Shown piece after piece: positions 30,128 to 36,635 of a stretch of DNA of 64,000 nucleotides. The stretch covers positions 1 to 64,000 of the forward strand of contig JBHGAV010000001.1 of the NCBI GenBank assembly GCA_041946685.1, read 5' to 3'. Made by a program: the position numbers and the translations under genes. The stretch is from JBHGAV01 sp041946685 (GTDB lineage Bacteria; Acidobacteriota; Terriglobia; Bryobacterales; Bryobacteraceae). The stretch's first letter is position 1, and each line of letters starts with the position of its first letter. The notes below the pieces were generated by a model. The model saw only the letters and a list, made by a program, of their open reading frames with translations. It was not told the DNA's origin and did not search any database.

Positions 30128-30544
30128 TCAGGCTACTGCCAACAGGCGCCGGTAGCGTAACACTTGCGCAAATGCCGCGCCCTGTGGGGCTGGGGCTGAC
30201 TCGAATTCCGCGTGGATCTGCTCGAGCATGCTATGCGCCCACACGGATTCAGGGTCGAAGCCCCGCCGAGCCAGCGTGCCGCGGATGCCGGCAAGATGTG
30301 CCGCGTATGCCGGGAACTCCACCATGGTGGCAGGCTCGGTCTCGCGCCGCCCATCGGGATACACGCGGACTACCTGGGCCTCGTGATAGATCTGCGGATT
30401 GACCGGGAAAGAAAGCTCGGAAAGCGAGTCCAGCAGTGGTTCCAGCAGCCGGGGCTCCACGGCGATCGAAACCGAAACCAATTCCCCCTCGCTTCCCACC
30501 AACGCCAGACTCCCGCCGGGTCTCGGCTCGGGCCAAACGTTCAT
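30128..30544 (-). CDS. Hypothetical protein, 138 residues
   Basis: The protein begins MNVWPEPRPGGSLALVG from an ATG with GGAGG five bases upstream, better than the earlier in-frame codon at 30580. It is soluble, with alternating strands and helices (IYHEAQVVRVYPDGRRE, then an alpha-helical C-terminus). No Cys and no recognisable domain are seen. It is separated from the Spy-like gene by a stem-loop, so it may have its own promoter. Confidence 0.65.
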   Translation of the reverse strand: MNVWPEPRPGGSLALVGSEGELVSVSIAVEPRLLEPLLDSLSELSFPVNPQIYHEAQVVRVYPDGRRETEPATMVEFPAYAAHLAGIRGTLARRGFDPESVWAHSMLEQIHAEFESAPAPQGAAFAQVLRYRRLLAVA

Positions 30545-30569
30545 GACGCCTCCGTCCGGCGCGACCGGC

Positions 30570-30607
30570 CCAAGAAACAAGAAACCCTGTGCGCAAAGCC
30601 ACAGGGT
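30570..30607 (-). terminator. Stem-loop with U-rich tail
   Basis: On the minus strand an 8-base perfect stem (ACCCTGTG/CACAGGGT, 30607-30584) with loop GCTTTGCG is followed by TTCTTGTTTCTT. This would end transcription of the sigma/anti-sigma/Spy operon about 140 bases after its last stop. Confidence 0.5.
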
Positions 30608-30745
30608 CGAACTCGCTCCAACCGATCCGCCTTTAGCACTTTTTTTCTCGTGGTTGCAATTAGCCGGACCCTTTCGGGCCCTAAATCAATCCACGCGACT
30701 TAAAAATAGCACCGGCCTCGTGCAAAAGCAAGGCCGCAAGACCTG
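30608..30745 (-). other. Untranslated tail of the sigma operon with possible RNA structure
   Basis: This stretch has no gene. On the minus strand it includes GGGCCCGAAAGGGTCC (hairpin with a GAAA loop, near 30693-30678), an A-tract AAAAAAAG near 30647, and GGTTG...CGACC next to the terminator stem. It could fold as one multi-stem RNA. I cannot assign it to a known class. Confidence 0.35.
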
Positions 30746-31129
30746 CTACGGCCGCGGCGCCTGCACCTCATTCATCATTTTTTCGAACTTCGCCTTCTGC
30801 TGTTCGTCGAGGATGCCCAGGATTCGCGACTTGCCGGTCGCCCGGACCTCGTCCATCTGCATCTGGAGCATCTGCACGTACATGACGAAATCGTCGAGCA
30901 TCGTCTGGAGCTGCTGTGCCTGCACCGGATCCAGTTGGAGTTCCTTCACCATCTGATCCAGCGCAACCTCCCGTCCGTCGAAAGCGTACAAGGTCTGCGG
31001 GCGGCTATCGGCGCGATTCATGCTCCAGCGCATGACGAGCGCACCCACAAGCGCCCCGGAGCTGAAGACGAGGAACACCGCCAGGACCACGCGGGGGCTG
31101 AGCCACAAAGGCCGAATTCCGCGAACCAT
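30746..31129 (-). CDS. Spy/CpxP-like periplasmic protein with membrane anchor
   Basis: From the ATG at 31129 (AAGGAG 11 bases upstream) the 127-residue protein has one N-terminal membrane segment (VVLAVFLVFSSGALVGALV) and a helical periplasmic part: LDPVQAQQLQTMLDDFV resembles the LTxxQ motif of Spy/heavy-metal-sensor proteins, followed by a Met-rich helix (YVQMLQMQMDEV) and LDEQQKAKFEKMM. Such proteins chaperone or sense stress in the envelope. It follows the anti-sigma gene by seven bases, so it probably belongs to the same response. Confidence 0.75.
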   Translation of the reverse strand: MVRGIRPLWLSPRVVLAVFLVFSSGALVGALVMRWSMNRADSRPQTLYAFDGREVALDQMVKELQLDPVQAQQLQTMLDDFVMYVQMLQMQMDEVRATGKSRILGILDEQQKAKFEKMMNEVQAPRP

Positions 31130-31136
31130 GGCTCGA

Positions 31137-31610
31137 TCACTCCTTGTAGCTGGCGAGCGAAACCAGGACCACGTCCCGGTCGCGCTGAGGATTGGAGCCG
31201 ACGTAGGTCCTCCCCAGCGGCTCCGCCGCAAGCAAGTGAGCCGGGCCGGACGCCGCGTAGTGCGCGCCCTGCCGTTCCGAATAGACCAGATACGAACCCA
31301 GCACGATCACAAGCGCCAAAGCCGCATAGGTGAGCCGGCGGGCGAAGAACGGCTCGGCGAGCATGGCCCACACACCCTCGCCCTGGCGCGCCGCGATCGT
31401 GTCCATCACGCGGGCATAGAATCCGGGAGCCGGCTCAGTCTCCTCCTCTGCCGCCAGGAGGCGAATGAGACGAGCCTGGTCGGCCATCTCCTCCGCTTCC
31501 CTCCGGCAGCGCTCGCAGCCTTCCAGATGCGACCGCAGCTCCTCCGGGCCCCCCCGGGTTCCGTCCCCAGCCAGATATTCCTCCAAACGATCTCGTGCCG
31601 CCCTATGCAT
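31137..31610 (-). CDS. Membrane zinc-finger anti-sigma factor
   Basis: The 157-residue protein has a cytoplasmic zinc site (His28, Cys32, Cys35: HLEGCERC), a membrane helix near residues 92-110 (LTYAALALVIVLGSYLVY) and a periplasmic tail of about 45 residues. This is the layout of anti-sigma factors degraded by regulated proteolysis upon envelope stress. The sigma factor lies 83 bases upstream and the Spy-like gene directly downstream. Confidence 0.85.
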   Translation of the reverse strand: MHRAARDRLEEYLAGDGTRGGPEELRSHLEGCERCRREAEEMADQARLIRLLAAEEETEPAPGFYARVMDTIAARQGEGVWAMLAEPFFARRLTYAALALVIVLGSYLVYSERQGAHYAASGPAHLLAAEPLGRTYVGSNPQRDRDVVLVSLASYKE

Positions 31611-31693
31611 CGTTTCTTCCCTCAGTATCCTGCTCCCAAATCTTCCCCACGCTCCGCGGATCTTGCGCCCGCTTGGCGGGACCTCTCCTCAGG

Positions 31694-32365
31694 CTAGCGG
31701 CCTGCCCGCGTACCTGAGGGCGTGCCGAGCCGCCGCGCCGCCTTCAGCAACTTGTTCCGGGCGCGGAACAGCCTCACCTTAATCGTATTCTGATTCATTC
31801 CGGTAATCCGGGCCAACTCCTCCACCGAGTGACCCTCGACTTCCTTGAGAAGCAGCAGGCTCCGATCTTCCTCCGACACCCTCGCCAGGAGCTTGACCAC
31901 GTAGTCCCTGCCAGCTAGATCGTTTTCAACCGTGGGCCGGCTGTCAGCCGCCGCGTTGGACCGGGCGAGCCGCGTAGCGTCCTCCTGGGAGAAATCACTC
32001 TCGTAGACCAGCTTCCGCACGCGCCGCTTGCGCAGGTAATCGTAGCACTCGTTCACGGTGATCTTGTATATCCAGGTCAGCAGCGAACTGCGGGAGTCGA
32101 AACTCCGGATAGAGAAATAGACCTTCGCAAAAACCTGTTGGGCGATGTCCTCGGCATCGTTCCGGTTCCGCAGGATGCCATAGATGATGGAGTGCACCTT
32201 GGTCTGATAGCGCTCCACGACCTCCCGGAAGGCAAGCTGGTCGCCCTGCTGAACGCGGCGGACCAAGGCGAGTTCTTCGTTTCCGTGCGAGTGGTCCAAC
32301 TTGGTCTTCGCCCGAACTATGGAGCCGGAAACCGGAAACGTCAGTACCCCGCCAAGGCCACTCAT
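31694..32365 (-). CDS. ECF sigma factor (RpoE-like)
   Basis: The 223-residue protein has sigma region 2 (AFREVVERYQTKVHSIIYG, then RNDAEDIAQQVFAKVYFS, LLTWIYKITVNECYDYLRKR) and region 4 (LLLLKEVEGHSVEELARITG, then NTIKVRLFRARNKLL). About 30 extra residues precede region 2. An ECF-type promoter (GGAAACC-N16-CGTC) lies in front, suggesting autoregulation. Anti-sigma and Spy-like genes follow. Confidence 0.9.
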   Translation of the reverse strand: MSGLGGVLTFPVSGSIVRAKTKLDHSHGNEELALVRRVQQGDQLAFREVVERYQTKVHSIIYGILRNRNDAEDIAQQVFAKVYFSIRSFDSRSSLLTWIYKITVNECYDYLRKRRVRKLVYESDFSQEDATRLARSNAAADSRPTVENDLAGRDYVVKLLARVSEEDRSLLLLKEVEGHSVEELARITGMNQNTIKVRLFRARNKLLKAARRLGTPSGTRAGR

Positions 32366-32384
32366 GACCTAACCTAACGCTACC

Positions 32385-32411
32385 GACGTGTCGCCTCCCG
32401 GGGTGGTTTCC
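32385..32411 (-). promoter_or_regulatory. ECF-type promoter of the sigma operon
   Basis: On the minus strand GGAAACC (32411-32405) and CGTC (32388-32385) are separated by exactly 16 bases, close to the GGAAC-N16-CGTC consensus of many ECF sigma factors. The start would be near 32378, about 13 bases before the ATG at 32365. Confidence 0.55.
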
Positions 32412-32584
32412 AGGATCTTCAACTCTCAGAACCGGTTCCGGCGGCGGAGTTGGCTTGCCGACCCTGGCCGGGACTCTCAACATACCAGATTCCCGAATCC
32501 CGCGGCCAGCCTTGGCATCCCTATAGGTGGAAAGTCACATCCCGGAAATGTACAATGGGGATGGAAGTCGAGGGAGATAAGCAT

Positions 32585-32908
32585 ATGATTCAAATGACGG
32601 AAACGGCCGTAGGCAAGGTCAAGGAGATCCTGGACGCCCAGGAGCCGAAGCCGGCGGGTCTGCGCATTTCAGTCGTCGGCGGCGGCTGCTCGGGCTTCAA
32701 CTACTCGATGGCCTTCGAGAACGAGCCGGGCCTCCTCGACAAGGTCTACGACTTCAGCGGGCTGAAGGTCTACATCGACCAGGCCAGCATGCTGTACCTG
32801 GACGGCGCCCAGGTGGACTACGTGGAAACTCTTGAAGGATCGGGATTTAAATTCAACAACCCGAACGTTCGCACGACCTGCGGCTGCGGAAGTTCCTTCA
32901 GCGCCTGA
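32585..32908 (+). CDS. erpA: Iron-sulfur cluster insertion protein, HesB/IscA/ErpA family
   Basis: The 107-residue protein has the three family Cys: one in VVGGGCSGFNY and two in TCGCGSSFSA at the C-terminus, which bind and pass on clusters. The start is the ATG at 32585 with GAGGGAGA upstream (MIQMTETAV is the normal N-terminus); an earlier in-frame codon at 32450 is in leader DNA. A -10-like TACAAT (32551-32556) precedes it. No isc/suf genes are adjacent. Whether it is ErpA or another A-type carrier cannot be decided here. Confidence 0.9.
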   Translation: MIQMTETAVGKVKEILDAQEPKPAGLRISVVGGGCSGFNYSMAFENEPGLLDKVYDFSGLKVYIDQASMLYLDGAQVDYVETLEGSGFKFNNPNVRTTCGCGSSFSA

Positions 32909-33034
32909 GATCGCCTTCCTCCCACAGCCTCGCGTCCGACCTCTGTAGAATGGTGGAGTGTCTCGCCCGCCGTTCCCTGCCCGGACTGATCCAAGTGATT
33001 CTCGCCGGAGATCGTGTGTCGGAGGCTGTGCGCC

Positions 33035-34297
33035 GTGGATAGGTTTCTGATTCAGGGCGGCGTACCGCTCGGTGGAGAGTTGCCTGTCAGCGGGGCCAAG
33101 AATTCAGCGCTCCCGGCCCTGGCGGCCTGTCTGCTCACCTGCGAGCCGGTGACGCTGCACCGTGTCCCGCAGGTGAGAGACATCCGGACGATGAAGAGGC
33201 TCCTGGCCCAGTGCGGCGCCGCGCTCCAGGAGGAAGAGGGCACGGTGCGCGTGACGGCCGGGGAGATTTCGTCCCCGGAGGCCCCCTACGAGCTGGTCAA
33301 GACCATGCGCGCCTCGAGCCTCGTCCTGGGCCCTCTGGCGGCCAGATGTGGCCGGGCCCGTGTCTCTCTGCCCGGCGGCTGCGCCATCGGCGCACGTCCC
33401 ATTGACCTGCACCTGGCGGGTCTCGAGTGTCTTGGCGCGCGCATCCGGCAGGCCCACGGCTACGTGGAAGCCGAGGTGCCTCATGGCCTTCGAGGCGCCA
33501 CGATTCGTTTCAACCGCATCACGGTCACGGGCACGGAAGACCTTCTGATGGCGGCCGTGCTGGCGGAGGGGGAAACGGTTCTGGAGAACGCCGCGCGCGA
33601 GCCGGAGGTGGCCGATCTTGCCGCCCTGCTGATCAAGATGGGCGCTTCCATCGCAGGGGCGGGGTCGTCGACGATACGCATCCAGGGCGTGAGGCGCCTG
33701 CACGGCGCCGAGCACACCATCATCGGGGATCGCATTGAGGCGGGGACCTTCCTGGTCGCCGGCGCGATTACCGGAGGCGCGGTCCAAGTCACGGGGTGCG
33801 TGCCCGAGCATGTGGCGGCGTTGGTCGGCAAGCTGCGGGAGGCGGGCGCGACCATCTCGCAGCCAGCGCCCGATTGCCTCGAGGTCCGGGCATCGGCCGG
33901 TCTGACGGCGGCCGATGTCACGACCGAGGAGTACCCAGGCTTCGCCACGGACCTTCAGGCGCAGTACATGGCCCTGATGACCCAGGCGCGCGGGGTGTCG
34001 CGGATCACGGAGACGATCTTTGAGAACCGCTTCATGCACGCGCTGGAACTGGTGCGCATGGGAGCCAACATCCGGACCCAGGGCCGCCAGGCCGTCGTCA
34101 CCGGGCCGACCGCGCTGAGCGGAGCCACGGTGATCGCCTCCGATCTGCGCGCCAGCGCCTCCCTGGTGCTGGCGGCGCTGGTGGCGCAAGGCGAGACGGT
34201 GATCGACCGCGTGTACCACATCGACCGCGGCTACGAGGGAATCGAGCGAAAACTGGAGAAGGCCGGCGCGAGAATCCGCCGGGTCACAGCACAATGA
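33035..34297 (+). CDS. murA: UDP-N-acetylglucosamine 1-carboxyvinyltransferase
   Basis: MurA transfers enolpyruvate to UDP-GlcNAc, the first committed step of peptidoglycan. The 420-residue protein begins FLIQGGVPLGGELPVSGAKN and has the active loop LPGGCAIGARPIDLH, with the fosfomycin-target Cys present, then DLLMAAVLAEGETV, EEYPGFATDLQ and ETIFENRFMH. The GTG at 33035 is chosen: GGAGG lies nine bases upstream and VDRFLIQGG is the usual N-terminus; an earlier GTG at 33014 would bury that site. It overlaps the rhodanese gene (ATGA). Confidence 0.96.
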   Translation: MDRFLIQGGVPLGGELPVSGAKNSALPALAACLLTCEPVTLHRVPQVRDIRTMKRLLAQCGAALQEEEGTVRVTAGEISSPEAPYELVKTMRASSLVLGPLAARCGRARVSLPGGCAIGARPIDLHLAGLECLGARIRQAHGYVEAEVPHGLRGATIRFNRITVTGTEDLLMAAVLAEGETVLENAAREPEVADLAALLIKMGASIAGAGSSTIRIQGVRRLHGAEHTIIGDRIEAGTFLVAGAITGGAVQVTGCVPEHVAALVGKLREAGATISQPAPDCLEVRASAGLTAADVTTEEYPGFATDLQAQYMALMTQARGVSRITETIFENRFMHALELVRMGANIRTQGRQAVVTGPTALSGATVIASDLRASASLVLAALVAQGETVIDRVYHIDRGYEGIERKLEKAGARIRRVTAQ

Positions 34298-34695
34298 GCG
34301 TTGGACACAGGCAACACAATCCTGGTTTTCTGGCGTTGGTGAACGACGCCAAGTCGCGCATCCGCCAGATTCTGATAGAGGACCTCCGCCGGATGATCGC
34401 CGCCAGGGAGCGCTTCCTGCTGATCGACGTCCGGGAAGAGAGCGAGTGGGCGTCTGGGCACGCGGCGGGCGCCATCCATTTAGGTAAGGGGATCATCGAG
34501 CGCGACATCGAGACGGTCGTGCCGGACAAAGCCACCACGATGGTGCTGTACTGCGGCGGCGGCTTCCGTTCGGCGCTCGCGGCCGATGCATTGCGGAAGA
34601 TGGGCTACGCGGACGCGATCTCCCTGGACGGCGGTTGGCGGGCGTACAGGGACTCGGGGCTGCCGGTCGAAGGCTGCGCCGCTCCTAACGCATGA
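34294..34695 (+). CDS. Rhodanese-domain protein
   Basis: The 133-residue protein is a single rhodanese domain with LLIDVREESEWASGH, HAAGAIHLGKG and the active loop YCGGGFRSALAA, whose Cys would carry a persulfide. It could transfer sulfur, but the six-residue CGGGFRS loop alone does not identify the acceptor. The start overlaps the murA stop by four bases. Residues 1-20 precede the usual domain. Confidence 0.88.
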   Translation: MSVGHRQHNPGFLALVNDAKSRIRQILIEDLRRMIAARERFLLIDVREESEWASGHAAGAIHLGKGIIERDIETVVPDKATTMVLYCGGGFRSALAADALRKMGYADAISLDGGWRAYRDSGLPVEGCAAPNA

Positions 34696-34725
34696 TCTCC
34701 GCCTTCCGGTGCGCCTCCGAGTCCA

Positions 34726-34734
34726 TGCTATGAT
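34726..34734 (+). promoter_or_regulatory. Extended -10 of the MFS transporter gene
   Basis: TG-C-TATGAT (34726-34734) gives a predicted start near 34741, only about nine bases before the ATG at 34750. There is no clear Shine-Dalgarno. Confidence 0.5.
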
Positions 34735-34749
34735 GACGCGGGCTGCTCC

Positions 34750-35973
34750 ATGACGCCTCCCGAGCGCTTTCCCGTTCGCGTCTGGCTCATTTCGTTCCTG
34801 GGCTGGACCTTCGACTTCTACGACCTGATGCTGATCTCGTTCCTCCTGATCCCGATCGGGAAGGACCTGGGCCTCAACGCGTCCGAAGAGGCTATCTTGC
34901 TGGGCGTGGCCCTGGGGGCTTCGGGCATCGGGGGGATTTTGTTCGGTTACCTTTCAGACAAGTACGGGCGCAAGCGCGTCATGACCTGGACGATCGGGCT
35001 GTACTCGCTAGGAACGTTCCTTTGCGCGTTCGCGGCCGGACATTGGAGCCTGCTCGTCTTCCGCCTGCTGACCGGCCTGGGCGTGGGCGGGGAGTGGGCG
35101 GTGGGCCACGCACTGGTGCAGGAAGCATCGCCCCGGCGGATGCGCGGCCGTGCCTCCGCGTTCCTGCAAGCCGGCGAACCCGTAGGCGTCGCCCTGGCCG
35201 CCATGATGGGCCTGCTGGTGACGCCATGGATCGGCTGGCGGGCGGTGTTCCTGATTTCTTCACTCTCAGCCGTGGTGGCGTTCGTGGCCCGGCGCCACCT
35301 GCCGGAATCCTCCCTGTGGGACCGGCAGAAGGAAGAGGAGTTGTCGCCGGCCGCGGCCTTGGTGTGGATCAGCCGCCATGGTTTCCTCTCGCCAATGCTG
35401 AAGGGCTTCCTCTTGGGAGTGTTCAAACTGGGCACCTACTGGACCTGTTATGTGTGGCTGCCGAGGTTTTTGCAGGACCAATTCCACCAGCCCGTGGGAC
35501 GCTCGGCGATATGGATACTAACGGCGCAGACCGGACAATTGTCGGGCATGCTGCTGTTCGGCTTCATGGCGGACCGCTACGGCAGGCGGCAGGCATATAC
35601 CGCGTATTCGGCGCTGACCGCCGCAGCCCTCTATATGCTGGCGTTCCACTGGCAATGGTTGTTGCCGCAGCCGGCCGTCTTCTGGGGTGTGATGTTCGCT
35701 ATGGGAGTCGGTTCGGGTTGTACGGCGGGCTTTGGCGCCCTGCTGGCGGAGTTGTTTCCCACAAAGATCCGCAATTTCGCCATGGGGACTAGCTACAATT
35801 GCGCCCGCGGCGTGCAGTTCTTCGCGCCCGTGGTCGTTAGCGCCGTTGTCGGACTCCATGGTGTGCGCGGGGGCCTTAGCGTGCCCTTGGTGCTGGCCCT
35901 GGCGACGGGCACGTGGGTCTGGACGTTGCCGGAGACGCGCAAGCGCGATCTGGCGGACGTGCGGGCCGAATAG
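34750..35973 (+). CDS. MFS transporter, aromatic-acid/sialic-acid type
   Basis: The 407-residue protein has 12 predicted membrane segments. It opens with FPVRVWLISFLGWTFDFYDL and carries the two family signatures: GYLSDKYGRKRVM in loop 2-3 and MADRYGRRQAYTA in loop 8-9. RLLTGLGVGGEWAVGHALV is typical of the proton-symporter subfamily for organic acids (sialate, benzoate, shikimate, lactate). The substrate cannot be decided. It stands alone between the murA pair and the convergent beta-barrel gene. Confidence 0.88.
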   Translation: MTPPERFPVRVWLISFLGWTFDFYDLMLISFLLIPIGKDLGLNASEEAILLGVALGASGIGGILFGYLSDKYGRKRVMTWTIGLYSLGTFLCAFAAGHWSLLVFRLLTGLGVGGEWAVGHALVQEASPRRMRGRASAFLQAGEPVGVALAAMMGLLVTPWIGWRAVFLISSLSAVVAFVARRHLPESSLWDRQKEEELSPAAALVWISRHGFLSPMLKGFLLGVFKLGTYWTCYVWLPRFLQDQFHQPVGRSAIWILTAQTGQLSGMLLFGFMADRYGRRQAYTAYSALTAAALYMLAFHWQWLLPQPAVFWGVMFAMGVGSGCTAGFGALLAELFPTKIRNFAMGTSYNCARGVQFFAPVVVSAVVGLHGVRGGLSVPLVLALATGTWVWTLPETRKRDLADVRAE

Positions 35974-35979
35974 CCGGCG

Positions 35980-36612
35980 TCAGAAGACCCGGCCGATTCC
36001 GACCAGCGGCACGATGTCGTGTAGCCAGCCGCTGATCTTGGCGCCGGCGGCCGGAGAAATCACCTCTCGGGGGAACGGCGAGGCGTAGTCGCGGATCTCG
36101 GCGCGCAGTACATACTTGCGCGACAGCTTCACCTTGAAGCCTCCTCCCAGGCTGACGACAGGCTGGGCCTGGCGGGTCCTGGTAAGCAGGGCATACTCCC
36201 AGAGCGGCTGGTAGGACGACTCCTGCCCTGTGCCGCGCGACAGCCTGACTCCCGCGCCGCCGGTCAAGAACGGTCTCGCTTTGGAGTCCGCGGGTTTGCC
36301 ATAGATCACGAGGTCGTAATGGACCAGATGAGACTGGCCTCCAAAGACTACCCTGGTCCCTCCGGAAGCGAGCTTCAGGTCTGCGGGCCGGAACAGGTAG
36401 CGGATTTCGCCGCCGAGGCGGCTGGAAATGTCCTGGCCGATATACGCGCCGAAGGCCGGACTGGCGGCGAGCCCCGCAGTGGCCTCCCCGGTCAGGTTCG
36501 AAGCCGTCACACCGGGGGCATAGCCGCCCCCGGCTGCGCCACCCGCCTCCCAGCTCTGGGCGAGGCAGACGGCGGTCGTCAATGCCAACAAGGCCGATGT
36601 TGCCAGACGCAT
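35980..36612 (-). CDS. Small outer-membrane beta-barrel protein
   Basis: The 210-residue protein starts at the ATG with AGGAGA four bases upstream and has a signal peptide (MRLATSALLALTTAVCLAQ). The mature part alternates aromatic and small residues with Gly turns and ends with a terminal Phe (IGRVF), as for OmpA/OmpW-like barrels. It follows the beta-propeller gene by 23 bases, so they probably form one unit and may work together at the surface. Confidence 0.7.
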   Translation of the reverse strand: MRLATSALLALTTAVCLAQSWEAGGAAGGGYAPGVTASNLTGEATAGLAASPAFGAYIGQDISSRLGGEIRYLFRPADLKLASGGTRVVFGGQSHLVHYDLVIYGKPADSKARPFLTGGAGVRLSRGTGQESSYQPLWEYALLTRTRQAQPVVSLGGGFKVKLSRKYVLRAEIRDYASPFPREVISPAAGAKISGWLHDIVPLVGIGRVF

Positions 36613-36635
36613 GATTCTCCTGTTCGAATTCGATC

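Noticed and set aside
30580..30610. c-di-GMP (GEMM) riboswitch resemblance on the plus strand (CGCAAAGCC)
   Set aside because: Only that short piece matches; the GGCAAACC half and the tetraloop receptor are absent, no plus-strand gene follows, and the hairpin is explained as a minus-strand terminator.
32950..33042. A 30-codon frame overlapping the murA start
   Set aside because: Its ATG falls inside a -10-like TAGAAT (32946-32951), so a transcript from there would start after the codon, and no Shine-Dalgarno precedes it.
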